DNA of 64,000 bases from Candidatus Pelagibacter sp. IMCC9063 (GCF_000195085.1 NC_015380.1:978001-1042000); one strand, 5' to 3'. Shown: positions 27,074 to 36,313, counted from the stretch's first letter. Notes: generated by a model not told the origin, from the sequence alone. Numbers and translations are program-made.

Positions 27074-27529
27074 ATGGCGGGAAGTTTAAATAAAGTTTTA
27101 TTAATTGGCAGACTAGGTGCCGATCCTGAAATCAAACAAACACAAGGTGGAAAAGGTTTTGCAAGCTTAAGTGTAGCTACAAGTGAAAACTGGAAAGACA
27201 AAAACTCTGGAGAAAAAAAAGAAAAAACTGAATGGCATAGAGTTGTTATTTTTAATGAAGGCTTAGTCAATGTGGTTAAACAATACTTGAAAAAAGGTGC
27301 TCAAATCTATGTTGAGGGACAATTGACTACTAACAAATACACAGACAACAATGGCCAAGAAAAATATAGCACACAAATAGTTCTTCAAGGATACAACTCA
27401 ACATTAAAAATGCTTGGTGGAGCCACAGGATCTCCTCAGGGCGGAGTTGATCAATCTTCAGCTTCTAGCTCACTACCTTCTGACGATATGAGCTCTCCGG
27501 CCGATTTAGACGACGAAGTTCCTTTTTAA
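27074..27529 (+). CDS. ssb: Single-stranded DNA-binding protein
   Basis: Homotetrameric OB-fold protein that coats single-stranded DNA and recruits repair enzymes. 151 residues: SLNKVLLIGRLGADPEIK, FASLSVATSENWKDK, TEWHRVVIFNE, KGAQIYVEGQLTT, a flexible Gly/Ser/Gln linker (about 115-140) and the acidic recruiting tip ending DDEVPF. The pair uvrA/ssb is divergent as in most proteobacteria; gyrA follows 12 bases later. Confidence 0.97.
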   Translation: MAGSLNKVLLIGRLGADPEIKQTQGGKGFASLSVATSENWKDKNSGEKKEKTEWHRVVIFNEGLVNVVKQYLKKGAQIYVEGQLTTNKYTDNNGQEKYSTQIVLQGYNSTLKMLGGATGSPQGGVDQSSASSSLPSDDMSSPADLDDEVPF

Positions 27530-27541
27530 ATCTATTTTTTA

Positions 27542-30175
27542 ATGGTCGATAAAAAAATCGAAATCAGAAATGTAACCGATGAGATGAAAGCATCTTATCT
27601 GTCGTATGCTATGAGCGTTATCGTCTCTAGAGCATTACCAGATGCAAGAGATGGCCTTAAACCAGTGCATAGAAGAATTATATTCGCTATGTATAAAGGT
27701 GGTTACGATTGGTCTAAACAATTTAGAAAATCAGCAAGAGTAGTCGGTGATGTTATTGGTAAGTATCACCCTCACGGTGACCAAGCTGTTTACGATGCGC
27801 TAGTTAGACTGGCACAAGATTTTTCTATGAGCTTAACTTTATTAGATGGACAAGGGAATTTTGGTTCTTTGGACGGTGATCGAGCAGCTGCAATGCGTTA
27901 TACCGAAACAAGATTAGCAAAAGTAGCCGAGTTTTTAATTTCTGATATAGACAAAAATACAGTCGACTTTCAAAATAATTATGATGATACAGAATTAGAA
28001 CCTGTTGTTTTACCTGCGCAGTATCCAAATCTTTTAGTTAATGGAGCTAGTGGTATTGCAGTTGGTATGGCGACTAACATACCCCCTCACAACCTTGGAG
28101 AGGTTATTGAAGGAACTTTAAAGTACATAGACAATAATGAGATCACTATAAAAGAATTGATGAAAGTAATTCCTGGTCCTGATTTTCCTACAGGAGGGAT
28201 TATTATAGGTCAAAATGATATTATCCCAGGATATGAAAAAGGAAGAGGTTCTATAAAAATTAGAGGTGAGATTGAAGTTGAAGAGGGCTCTAAAGATAAA
28301 AAAATTATTGTCATCAAGTCAGTTCCTTACCAGGTTAACAAAACTGTTCTGATTGAAAAAATCGCTGAACTTATTAGAGATAAAAAAATTGAGGGAATAT
28401 CAGACTTGAGAGATGAATCTAATAAAGACGGAGTAAGAATTGCAATAACAGTAAAAAAAAATGTGTCAGAAGCTATTATTATAAATCAACTATATAAATT
28501 TTCTCCATTGCAGACTTCATTTGGATTTAACACTTTAGCTATTAATGAAAAAAAACCCGAGCTTCTAAACTTAAAGCAATTTATCAAAATTTTTGTAGAT
28601 TTTAGAGAAAAGGTTTTAACTAAAAGAACTTTATTTGAACTAAAAAAAGCTAAGGATAGAACCCATATTCTAATTGGGTTGTTTATTTCAATTGAGAATA
28701 TTGACGAAGTTATTTCTATTATTAGAAAATCAAAAGACCCCTCGGAAGCAAAAGCTACATTGTTAAAAAAAGTATGGAGCTTTCAAAAATCAAAGATTGA
28801 TAAAGATGTTTTAGAGGTTAACGAACTATCCACTAAGAAAGAATATCAGTTAAGCGACCATCAGGTTAAGGCCATTTTAGAATTAAGATTGCAAAAATTA
28901 ACAAATATAGGACACGAAGAAATTAATTCAGAACTGCAAGACCTGTATAAACTAATAGTAAAATATAAGAAAATTCTTAATGATAAGAAAGAATTACAAA
29001 ATTTAATTAAAACCGAATTAGCGGAGATTAAGAAAAAGTTTGCAGTTCCTAGAAGAACTAAGTTAGTAGGGGCTGTAGAGAATGTCGATGTGGAAGATGT
29101 TATTCAAGAAGAAAAAGTAATCGTTACCGTTACCAATAAAGGATATATTAAAAGAACTCCCCTAACTTCCATACGAGCGCAAAAAAGAGGCGGCAAAGGA
29201 AAAACGGGAATAGTTACTAGGGAAGAAGATTTTGTTTCTCAGTTATTCCCTGTAAGTACTTTAACCCCAGTTCTGTTTTTTTCATCCAAAGGAATTGTGT
29301 ACAGATTAAAAGCATGGAAAATTCCTGAAGGCTCTAATACATCCAAGGGTAAAGCCCTAGCAAATATATTCCCTATAAAAGCAGATGCACAAATTAGTTC
29401 TATACTTCCATTGCCATACGACCAATCTACATGGAAAGATAATTTTTTAATCTTTGTTACGGCCAATGGTAAAATAAGAAAAAATAGCATTCTTGATTTT
29501 GAAAATATCCAAGCAAATGGAAAGATTGCCATGAAGCTTGAAAAAGACGATAAAATAGTAAGTGTCAAGATTGTAAAAAAGAATGACGACGTAATGTTAA
29601 ATACCTATTCTGGAAAAAGCTTAAGAATTAATGCAAGTAAGATTAGAATTTTCAAAGGAAGATCCTCAAAAGGAATTAAAGGTATTAATCTTAAAAATAA
29701 TGACAAGGTTATCTCCCTTACTGTTTTAAATCATGTGACTACGACTTCTGAGGAAACAAAGGCTTATATAAAAAGAACTAGAAAAGACGATTTGGAAAAT
29801 ACTGACGATACAAATTTTGAAATTAGCACTAAGAAATACGAAGAGCTAAAACTAAGAGAAGAATTTATTTTAACTATTACAGAAAATGGATATGGAAAAA
29901 GATCTTCTTCTTATGAATTTAGAGAAAGTGGCCGAGGAGGTCAGGGTATAATAAATATTATTAGCTCTGAAAGAAATGGCAATATAGCCGCTTCTTATTC
30001 TGTCAAAAATGATGATGACATCATGTTGATTACTAACAAAGGCCAAATGATCAGGTGTGCAGTTAGTGATATAAGAATTACAGGAAGAAACACACAAGGA
30101 GTAAGAATATTTAAGGTAGAAAAAAATGAAAAAGTGGTTTCTTCTGTTTGTTTAACAGATTCTGTGGCAGATTAG
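27542..30175 (+). CDS. gyrA: DNA gyrase subunit A
   Basis: Breakage-reunion subunit of gyrase. 877 residues: winged-helix core with [26 protein letters not shown], the catalytic tyrosine in [12 protein letters not shown], a coiled-coil region near 400-490 and a six-blade C-terminal domain starting near 510 that includes the GyrA box [10 protein letters not shown]. The position equal to E. coli Ser83 is Gln here. Start codon 12 bases after ssb; coaD follows after 4 bases. Confidence 0.96.
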   Translation: MVDKKIEIRNVTDEMKASYLSYAMSVIVSRALPDARDGLKPVHRRIIFAMYKGGYDWSKQFRKSARVVGDVIGKYHPHGDQAVYDALVRLAQDFSMSLTLLDGQGNFGSLDGDRAAAMRYTETRLAKVAEFLISDIDKNTVDFQNNYDDTELEPVVLPAQYPNLLVNGASGIAVGMATNIPPHNLGEVIEGTLKYIDNNEITIKELMKVIPGPDFPTGGIIIGQNDIIPGYEKGRGSIKIRGEIEVEEGSKDKKIIVIKSVPYQVNKTVLIEKIAELIRDKKIEGISDLRDESNKDGVRIAITVKKNVSEAIIINQLYKFSPLQTSFGFNTLAINEKKPELLNLKQFIKIFVDFREKVLTKRTLFELKKAKDRTHILIGLFISIENIDEVISIIRKSKDPSEAKATLLKKVWSFQKSKIDKDVLEVNELSTKKEYQLSDHQVKAILELRLQKLTNIGHEEINSELQDLYKLIVKYKKILNDKKELQNLIKTELAEIKKKFAVPRRTKLVGAVENVDVEDVIQEEKVIVTVTNKGYIKRTPLTSIRAQKRGGKGKTGIVTREEDFVSQLFPVSTLTPVLFFSSKGIVYRLKAWKIPEGSNTSKGKALANIFPIKADAQISSILPLPYDQSTWKDNFLIFVTANGKIRKNSILDFENIQANGKIAMKLEKDDKIVSVKIVKKNDDVMLNTYSGKSLRINASKIRIFKGRSSKGIKGINLKNNDKVISLTVLNHVTTTSEETKAYIKRTRKDDLENTDDTNFEISTKKYEELKLREEFILTITENGYGKRSSSYEFRESGRGGQGIINIISSERNGNIAASYSVKNDDDIMLITNKGQMIRCAVSDIRITGRNTQGVRIFKVEKNEKVVSSVCLTDSVAD

Positions 30176-30179
30176 ATTA

Positions 30180-30671
30180 ATGAAAAAAATTGGTATATAC
30201 CCAGGAACTTTTGACCCAATTACATTAGGACATTTGGATATAATAAAGCGAGCCAGTCAAATTGTCGATACTCTTTATGTCTCTATAGCACTAAGCAAAA
30301 ACAAAAAAACATTATTTTCAGCTGAAGAAAGAGTTCAGATTGTTAAAAAGTCTTTAGGAAATTCTTTTAAAAACGTAAAAATAATTAGCTTTAATACTCT
30401 AACCGTATCATTGTGCAAAAAAATCAAAGCTTCATTAATTTTTAGAGGTTTGAGAGTAGTGACTGATTTTGAGTATGAATTTCAGTTAGCTGGCATGAAC
30501 AATAGACTTAATAAAAAAATACAAACTATTTTCTTAATGGCTGAAATTGAAAATCAATTAATTTCCTCTAATATGGTTAAAGAAATTGCTGAATTAGGAG
30601 GTGATGTTAGAAAATTTGCACCAAAACCAGCAATAGTATATTTAAACAAAAAATTTAAAAATAAGAAGTGA
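30180..30671 (+). CDS. coaD: Phosphopantetheine adenylyltransferase
   Basis: Fourth step of coenzyme A synthesis, adenylating 4'-phosphopantetheine. 163 residues with the nucleotidyltransferase TxGH motif in YPGTFDPITLGHLDIIKRA, FRGLRVVTDFEYEFQLAGMN, and the ISS-containing NQLISSNMVKEIA. Its TGA overlaps the start of the next gene (TGATG). Confidence 0.95.
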   Translation: MKKIGIYPGTFDPITLGHLDIIKRASQIVDTLYVSIALSKNKKTLFSAEERVQIVKKSLGNSFKNVKIISFNTLTVSLCKKIKASLIFRGLRVVTDFEYEFQLAGMNNRLNKKIQTIFLMAEIENQLISSNMVKEIAELGGDVRKFAPKPAIVYLNKKFKNKK

Positions 30672-31234
30672 TGAAATTTATTTTAACAAAAATAGTTGTA
30701 TTATTGATCTTGTTTTTATCAACCATTAAAGGAGAAGCAGTGGAAAATCCAAAAATAATTTTAACGACAAAATACGGTGATGTAAAAATTGAGCTTTTTA
30801 AAGATATTGCTCCAAATCATGTAGAAAGAGTTTTAGAACTTAGCAAAGCAGGTAAGTATGACGGTGTTGCTTTTCATAGAGTGATAGATGGTTTTATGGC
30901 TCAAACTGGTGATATCCAGCATGGAAATACCAAAAAAGGTTTTAATGCTGCTATGGCTGGAACAGGTGGTTCTGATCTTCCAGACTTAACTCAAGAATTT
31001 AACAATACTGCCCATGAACGAGGTACTCTTTCTATGGCCAGATCTCAAGATCCCAATAGTGCTAATAGTCAGTTCTTTATTTGTTTTCAAAATGCTTCTC
31101 ATCTTGACCGACAATATACTGCCTTTGGAAAAGTTTTAGAGGGTATGGAATTTATCGATAAGTTAAAAAAAGGTGAAGATGGTTCTGGTGCTGTTACTGA
31201 TCCCGATATTATTGTAAAAATTGCTGTTCTTTAA
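30671..31234 (+). CDS. Peptidyl-prolyl cis-trans isomerase, cyclophilin type, exported
   Basis: Catalyses prolyl isomerisation during folding. The cyclophilin core is clear: VAFHRVIDGFMAQTGD, ERGTLSMARSQDPNSANSQFFI and YTAFGKVLEGMEFID. A signal peptide (about residues 1-20, core ILTKIVVLLILFLS, cleavage near KGEA) directs it to the periplasm. I start at ATG 30671, which overlaps the coaD stop; a GTG three bases earlier is possible. In relatives one or two cyclophilin genes sit between coaD and tgt, as here. Confidence 0.93.
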   Translation: MKFILTKIVVLLILFLSTIKGEAVENPKIILTTKYGDVKIELFKDIAPNHVERVLELSKAGKYDGVAFHRVIDGFMAQTGDIQHGNTKKGFNAAMAGTGGSDLPDLTQEFNNTAHERGTLSMARSQDPNSANSQFFICFQNASHLDRQYTAFGKVLEGMEFIDKLKKGEDGSGAVTDPDIIVKIAVL

Positions 31235-31242
31235 GTCCTCTC

Positions 31243-32349
31243 ATGCCATGTTCATTTAAATTATTAAATGAAAATTCTGGCGCAAGATTAGGAAAAATTA
31301 TTACTAGCAGGGGTGAAATTGATACTCCTGCTTTCATGCCCGTTGGTACTGCAGCTACTGTTAAAGCTTTATTAATTGATCAAGTCAAAGGTACTGGGGC
31401 CCAAATAATTTTAGGGAACACTTATCATTTAATGTTAAGACCTGGAATTGAAAGAATTAGCAGGGTGGGTGGTCTCCACCAATTTATGAATTGTGACTTA
31501 CCTATTTTAACAGATTCTGGTGGCTTTCAGGTAATGTCTCTATCTAAAATTAGCAAAGTAGTTGAAGACGGAGTTTATTTTAATTCTCATGTAGATGGTA
31601 AAAAAATATTTCTATCTCCAGAAGTAAGCATACAAATTCAAAAAGGATTAAACTCAGATATAGTAATGATTTTTGATGAATGTCCTGAATACACAAGTGA
31701 CAAAAACAGAGTAAAAAAATCTGTAGATCTTTCAATAGAGTGGGCAAAAAGATCTAAAAAAGAATTTGGTATTAATCCTGAAAAAATGCTTTTTGGTATT
31801 GTTCAGGGAGGTGTTTTTAATGACCTGAGAAAAGACTCTTTAAAAAGATTAGAAGAAATAGGATTTGATGGTTATGCACTAGGAGGACTTGCGGTTGGAG
31901 AAAAGCAACAAGAAATGTTTGATGTTTTGGATAACATTAAAGAAGATCTTCCACGGGACAAGCCACATTATTTAATGGGCGTAGGAACGCCTGCAGACAT
32001 ATTGGGAGCTGTAAAAAGGGGTATTGACATGTTTGATTGTGTTTTGCCAACAAGATCAGGAAGAACAGGTTTAGCCTACACTTGGGAAGGTAAAAAAAAT
32101 TTAAAAAATGCCAAATATGCAAATGACGATTCTCCACTAGATCCATTAGTTAACTGTCCTGCATCACAAAAATATTCTCGTAGCTATTTAAATCATTTGG
32201 TTAATTCTAAAGAAATTTTGGCATCCACTCTCTTGAGTTGGCACAATATTGCCTTTTATCAAGACCTGACTAGAAAAATTAGAGAATCTGTCGCTAATAA
32301 CGATTTTCAAAATTTTTATAACAAGCATTTTGATATTCTAAACTCTTAA
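31243..32349 (+). CDS. tgt: Queuine tRNA-ribosyltransferase
   Basis: Exchanges guanine 34 for preQ1 in GUN-anticodon tRNAs. 368 residues. Catalytic and recognition motifs are present: LTDSGGFQVMSLSKI (Asp general base), IFDECPEY, GIVQGGVFNDLR, YALGGLAVGE and FDCVLPTRSGRTG (Asp nucleophile). The C-terminal zinc site looks eroded: E. coli has CDCYTCKNYSRAY, this protein has VNCPASQKYSRSY, so only the middle cysteine and the later histidine (LLSWHN) remain. queA, usually next to tgt, is not in the gene's immediate neighbourhood. Confidence 0.93.
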   Translation: MPCSFKLLNENSGARLGKIITSRGEIDTPAFMPVGTAATVKALLIDQVKGTGAQIILGNTYHLMLRPGIERISRVGGLHQFMNCDLPILTDSGGFQVMSLSKISKVVEDGVYFNSHVDGKKIFLSPEVSIQIQKGLNSDIVMIFDECPEYTSDKNRVKKSVDLSIEWAKRSKKEFGINPEKMLFGIVQGGVFNDLRKDSLKRLEEIGFDGYALGGLAVGEKQQEMFDVLDNIKEDLPRDKPHYLMGVGTPADILGAVKRGIDMFDCVLPTRSGRTGLAYTWEGKKNLKNAKYANDDSPLDPLVNCPASQKYSRSYLNHLVNSKEILASTLLSWHNIAFYQDLTRKIRESVANNDFQNFYNKHFDILNS

Positions 32350-32480
32350 TTCTTAAGTCTTCCCGTCTTTTAAAAAATGTTGATAACGGGGTATTTCTAT
32401 TGATTATTAGATAGATATTTAATAAACAGTAAATTCTTAACTTGTAAAATTGTATTATTTATCATGTTAATTAAATGTGT

Positions 32481-32556
<76 letters not shown>

Positions 32557-32562
32557 ATTACT

Positions 32563-32709
32563 ATGACAAAAGAAACTAAATACTTCATTGTTAAATGCAA
32601 TAGATGCAAAACAGAAGTTAAAGTATCTCCTGAAGTTTATAGAAAAAAAGAAAAAGTTGAATGTGATAATTGCTTAGAAGCAATGTTTAAAAAATTTAAA
32701 CTGTCTTAA
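32563..32709 (+). CDS. 48-residue CxxC/CxxC zinc-ribbon protein
   Basis: A short reading frame starts 6 bases after tRNA-Lys. The product has 48 residues with two CxxC pairs (CNRC at 12-15 and CDNC at 34-37) separated by 18 residues, the spacing of a zinc ribbon, and is highly basic. Codon use resembles the neighbouring genes. Its last 14 bases overlap the end of the convergent M48 protease gene. Family not recognised; a nucleic-acid or ribosome-associated role is only a guess. Support comes from the cysteine pattern, not homology. Confidence 0.6.
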   Translation: MTKETKYFIVKCNRCKTEVKVSPEVYRKKEKVECDNCLEAMFKKFKLS

Positions 32710-33523
32710 GTTTTGGAAATTTTTTTCTAATTGAAGGTATCCAGCTTCTTATTTGAGCAATTCTATTAGTGGAAGAGGGGTGTGTGCTTAAAAATTGAGG
32801 AGGCTCTTTTCCTTTATTTTGTTCCCTCATTCTTTTCCACAATTCAGCGCCTTCATACAAATTGTAACCTGTCAAAGAACAGAATGCCAAACCTAGATAA
32901 TCAGCCTCAGTTTCTTGTGATCTCGTAAAAGGATTAAACACCCCGACTTGTAAAACATCTACTCCAGTAGTTTTTCCAATAGTGTTTCTTGTTCTTGAAA
33001 TGGCACCTCCTAAAAATATATCAGCAACAGTAGTTCCAAGATTTATAGCTAAGGAAGCACTCATTCTTTCAACAGAATGTTTGGCAACAGCGTGTGCAAT
33101 TTCATGACCCATTACGTTAGCAAGGCCATCTTCATTTTTGGTAACTTTAAGAATACCGCTATAAACAGCAATTTTTCCACCAGGCATGCACCAGGCATTA
33201 AGCATTTTATCGTCATCTACTAGAGTATATTCCCATTTAAAGTTTTCTGTGGGGTCTTTAATATTCTTCATTTTAAAATAAGAAGAGATAGCAACTTCCA
33301 TTTTTGATCCTATCGATTTAATCAATTTTAGAGTTTCGGTATCTTTACTGATCTTTGCTTTTTTCTTAAACTTCTCATATGCTTGCGCTGCCTTGCTGTT
33401 GATTACTGATTCGGGATAAAAAGTAATTTGTTTTCTATTAGTAATCGGTGCAGACGAACAGGATGCCAAGCTGAAACTACAGCATCCACAGCCAATATAT
33501 TTTACAAACTCTCTTCTCTTCAT
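32696..33523 (-). CDS. M48-family metalloprotease, probable Tat-exported lipoprotein
   Basis: Zinc metallopeptidase of the LoiP/BepA kind acting on envelope proteins. HEIAH at residues 140-144 provides two zinc ligands and the catalytic Glu, and Glu206 in QETEADYLGL the third ligand. The N terminus KRREFVKYI resembles a twin-arginine signal, and SLASC (Cys22) looks like a lipobox, so it may be exported folded and lipid-anchored. A substrate-binding LSTHPSSTNRIAQIR motif closes the domain. 275 residues, without the TPR tail of BepA. Targets are unknown. Confidence 0.9.
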   Translation of the reverse strand: MKRREFVKYIGCGCCSFSLASCSSAPITNRKQITFYPESVINSKAAQAYEKFKKKAKISKDTETLKLIKSIGSKMEVAISSYFKMKNIKDPTENFKWEYTLVDDDKMLNAWCMPGGKIAVYSGILKVTKNEDGLANVMGHEIAHAVAKHSVERMSASLAINLGTTVADIFLGGAISRTRNTIGKTTGVDVLQVGVFNPFTRSQETEADYLGLAFCSLTGYNLYEGAELWKRMREQNKGKEPPQFLSTHPSSTNRIAQIRSWIPSIRKKFPKLKTV

Positions 33524-33586
33524 AATAAAAATGTTATAGTAATTTATTATTAATTTTTAGACTATTTAATAGTATTTTAAATATAA

Positions 33587-34216
33587 ATGTTAAAAAACAA
33601 AACTCCCAAAAGAACTTTAATATCTCGTATTAGAACCTATTTTTTGACTGGTGTGGTGGTTTTAATACCGATTGGTATTACCATTTATTTAACAGTATTA
33701 ATAATGAGTGTTTCCCCATCGTTGATACCAGCTAGTATCAATCCAAATAAGTACCTTCCTTTTAACATACCGGGCTTAGAGTTTTTGGTCGCCTTTATAA
33801 TAATTACTTTTGTGGGAATGGTTTCCTTAACTTTTATAGGAAAAACTTTGTTAAATTTTGGACAGAGAATATTAAATAAAATTCCAATTCTAAGGACAAT
33901 TTATAACGGTTTGGGACAATTAACAAAAAATTTCACATCAAGTAATAATAAATCAAAAAAAATTGTACTCCTTGAATATCCAAGAAAAGGTCTCTGGTCA
34001 GTTGGTTTTGCTACCGGTGATAACAAAGGTGAAATATCAAATAAAGTGGGTAGGGGTAAACGATTGATTAATGTTTTTGTTCCAACGACTCCAAATCCTA
34101 CCAGTGGTTTCTTGCTGATGGTTCCAAAGAAAGATTTGATATTTTTAGACATGAACTTTGAAGACGCCTCTAAGTTTATTATGTCAGCTGGATCTATAAA
34201 TCCTAGGAGCAAATAA
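33587..34216 (+). CDS. DUF502 family membrane protein
   Basis: Conserved inner-membrane protein of unknown function. 209 residues with two membrane segments (YFLTGVVVLIPIGITIYLT near 18-40 and FLVAFIIITFVGMVSLTFIG near 63-85) and a cytoplasmic C-terminal half containing VGFATGD and VFVPTTPNPTSGFLLMVPK, the family signature. Divergent from the M48 protease gene (63 bases between). In several alphaproteobacteria a DUF502 gene neighbours recG; here it is 12 kb away. Confidence 0.88.
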   Translation: MLKNKTPKRTLISRIRTYFLTGVVVLIPIGITIYLTVLIMSVSPSLIPASINPNKYLPFNIPGLEFLVAFIIITFVGMVSLTFIGKTLLNFGQRILNKIPILRTIYNGLGQLTKNFTSSNNKSKKIVLLEYPRKGLWSVGFATGDNKGEISNKVGRGKRLINVFVPTTPNPTSGFLLMVPKKDLIFLDMNFEDASKFIMSAGSINPRSK

Positions 34217-34230
34217 AAAAATGACATTTT

Positions 34231-34929
34231 GTGCTTAAAATTATTACTTCTGGAGCTTTTGCTTCGGTGTTAGAAAAAATTCTTCCTTTATTCGCACAAA
34301 AAAATAATATTATCTACGAGCTCTCCTATGGATCTTCCTTTGGTGAAGCCAAAGACTCCATACCCTCAAGAATTAAAAACAATGAGCATTTTGATATCTA
34401 TTTTTTAGCTGAAGGCGCAATCAACAGGCACCATGACGAGGGTATTCTAGACATCAAAACGAAACACAATATTGTAAGTTCAGAAATTGGTGTCGCCGTA
34501 AAAAATGGTTCTAAATTACAAGATATATCGTCCTTAAAGTCCTTTAAAGAAACTCTTATATCAGCAAAATCAATTGGTTACGCTGCTTCGGCAAGTGGTA
34601 TTTATCTTGCAAATACTGTTTTTCCAAAAATTTTTAACGATCCCAATGTTATATTAAAAAAATCAAAAAAAATATTGAGTGAAAGGGTGGGTTCAGTCAT
34701 TTTTAGAGGTGATATAGAGATAGGCTTTCAGCAATACAGTGAGTTACTACCGATTAAAGGGATAAAAATAATAGGAATGCTACCAAAGGAAATTAGAAAG
34801 TCTTTTATCTTTGGATCTGCAATGTTTAACAATTCACCGTATGAACCTATTTACAGAAATTTAATAAAATTCATTAAGCATGATCATATTCAGAAATTCA
34901 TTACAAAATCTGGTCTTAAGATATTGTAA
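34231..34929 (+). CDS. ModA-like substrate-binding protein without signal peptide
   Basis: Type 2 periplasmic-binding fold related to the molybdate-binding protein ModA. 232 residues; pattern matches are GSSFGEAKDSIPSRIK, FDIYFLAEGAINRHHDEG, IGYAASASGIYLANTVFP and RGDIEIGFQQYSELLPIKG. The chain starts with the first beta strand of the mature fold (LKIITSGAFA). The start is GTG, and an in-frame stop lies just upstream (34222-34224), so no signal peptide can be added. It is therefore predicted cytoplasmic. No permease or ATPase gene is adjacent. Ligand and role unknown. Confidence 0.8.
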   Translation: MLKIITSGAFASVLEKILPLFAQKNNIIYELSYGSSFGEAKDSIPSRIKNNEHFDIYFLAEGAINRHHDEGILDIKTKHNIVSSEIGVAVKNGSKLQDISSLKSFKETLISAKSIGYAASASGIYLANTVFPKIFNDPNVILKKSKKILSERVGSVIFRGDIEIGFQQYSELLPIKGIKIIGMLPKEIRKSFIFGSAMFNNSPYEPIYRNLIKFIKHDHIQKFITKSGLKIL

Positions 34930-34959
34930 ATATTTAGTTACTAATTACAATTTATTTAA

Positions 34960-35262
34960 TTAAATAATGTATTTAAGCAATTGATTTAAAACAATTTTTT
35001 CTTTTTTTAATAATATCTTTTTAGTTGTTGTACCTCCTTTACCAGAATAGCCACCAAGACTACCGTCTGACCTAACAACTCTATGGCACGGTATTATTGG
35101 AGGAAAAGGATTTTTACCGATAGCATTTGCAACCGCTCTAACTGCAAGGGGTTTATTTATAGCTATCGCAACTTGTGAATATGTCCTCAACTTTCCTTTT
35201 GGTATTTTTTTTAGACAATTCCAAACTTTGATTTCAAATTTCGTACCTTTGGAATTTTTCAT
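34960..35262 (-). CDS. Methylated-DNA--[protein]-cysteine methyltransferase
   Basis: Suicide repair protein taking methyl groups from O6-methylguanine. 100 residues, only the C-terminal catalytic/DNA-binding domain: FEIKVWNCLKKIPKGKLRTYSQVA, the arginine finger region VRAVANAIGKNP and the acceptor cysteine in IIPCHRVVRSDGSLGGYSGK. The N-terminal domain of Ogt/Ada is missing, as in short bacterial forms; alkyltransferase-like proteins are excluded because the PCHRV cysteine is present. Confidence 0.92.
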   Translation of the reverse strand: MKNSKGTKFEIKVWNCLKKIPKGKLRTYSQVAIAINKPLAVRAVANAIGKNPFPPIIPCHRVVRSDGSLGGYSGKGGTTTKKILLKKEKIVLNQLLKYII

Positions 35263-35329
35263 TATAATTTTATATAACTATCTAGATATAGCCCTTTAAA
35301 ATTAAATTTTATAAGTGGAATTTATAGTA

Positions 35330-35358
35330 TTGACAAGTTAATTTGCTTGATATATTAC
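35330..35358 (+). promoter_or_regulatory. Promoter of the tyrosine recombinase gene
   Basis: TTGACA (35330-35335) is followed after 17 bases by TATTAC (35353-35358); an overlapping TATATT at 35351 is an alternative -10. The inverted repeat at 35359-35383 begins directly after the -10, where a start site and operator would be. Confidence 0.5.
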
Positions 35359-35383
35359 TTCCGATAATTAATGGTTATCGGAA
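35359..35383. repeat. 9-7-9 inverted repeat before the recombinase gene
   Basis: TTCCGATAA (35359-35367) and TTATCGGAA (35375-35383) are perfect inverted copies around a 7-base spacer (TTAATGG). The geometry (two inverted arms, 6-8-base centre) is that of a tyrosine-recombinase core site. It could instead be an operator, or an mRNA hairpin hiding GGAA, the only ribosome-site-like sequence before ATG 35393. Confidence 0.6.
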
Positions 35384-35392
35384 ATATTTAAT

Positions 35393-36313
35393 ATGAGCAA
35401 TATAATTAATAAATTAAATGAATTAGAAAAAGAAACCAACCTTAATCTAGGATCGTCTAAATCTCTAAATACATTAAGAGCATACAGATCTGATTTTTCA
35501 GATTTTAAAAACTTTTGCTCAGATCTAAATTTACCCTATCTACCAACGCATATTAAAGCAGTTTCTTTGTATATGACACATCTGTCAAAATCTAATAAAT
35601 ATAGCACATTAAAAAGAAGATTAGCCTCAATTAACGTAATACACAGTTTAAAAGGTTTTCATATTGATACCAAAAACCCCTTAATAAAGGATAACTTAGA
35701 AGGTATAAAACGAAAAATAGGTATATATCAAAATGGTAAAAAACCATTATTAATCAATAATTTACATAAGATAATTGATGTTATAGATTATTATAAAATA
35801 CAAAAATATGTACGTTCTACGAGAGATAAAGCGATAATATTAATAGGATTTTCCGGAGGTTTCAGGAGATCCGAAATTGTGAATTTAAAAAAAAACGATC
35901 TTGAATTTGTAGAGGAAGGTTTAAAAATAAGCTTACGAAGGTCTAAAGGTGACCAGTATGGAGAAGGAATGATCAAGGCAATACCTTATTTTAATAACAA
36001 AAAATACTGTGCAATTATAGCTCTTCAAGATTGGTTGAGCGCTAGAACAAACAATAATGACCTTATATTCCCCTACTCTGACAAAACCGTATCTTTAATT
36101 TTAAAGAAATACTTAAATATCATTGGATTGGATAGCCGGCTCTACTCAGGACACAGCTTAAGATCAGGATTTGCAACATCAACTGCATCTCACGGAGCTG
36201 ATGAACGAAGTATTATGGCAATGACAGGTCACAAATCTACTGAAATGGTGAGAAGGTATATAAAAGATTCGAATCTTTTCAAAAATAATGCATTAAATAA
36301 GTTAAACGATTAA
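35393..36313 (+). CDS. Tyrosine recombinase/integrase
   Basis: Site-specific recombinase of 306 residues. N-terminal SAM-like core-binding domain at about 20-110 (TLRAYRSDFSDFKNFCSD ... STLKRRLASI). Catalytic domain complete: Arg158 in GGFRRSEI, Lys185 in the beta hairpin (RRSKGDQ), His254 and Arg257 in HSLRSGFAT, His280 in TGHKS and the nucleophile Tyr289 in RRYIKD. The type is seen in integrases of mobile islands and is not XerC or XerD by its N terminus. No excisionase, phage or transposition gene is adjacent. It sits between a methyltransferase gene and a glycosyltransferase gene and ends at a terminator. Confidence 0.9.
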   Translation: MSNIINKLNELEKETNLNLGSSKSLNTLRAYRSDFSDFKNFCSDLNLPYLPTHIKAVSLYMTHLSKSNKYSTLKRRLASINVIHSLKGFHIDTKNPLIKDNLEGIKRKIGIYQNGKKPLLINNLHKIIDVIDYYKIQKYVRSTRDKAIILIGFSGGFRRSEIVNLKKNDLEFVEEGLKISLRRSKGDQYGEGMIKAIPYFNNKKYCAIIALQDWLSARTNNNDLIFPYSDKTVSLILKKYLNIIGLDSRLYSGHSLRSGFATSTASHGADERSIMAMTGHKSTEMVRRYIKDSNLFKNNALNKLND

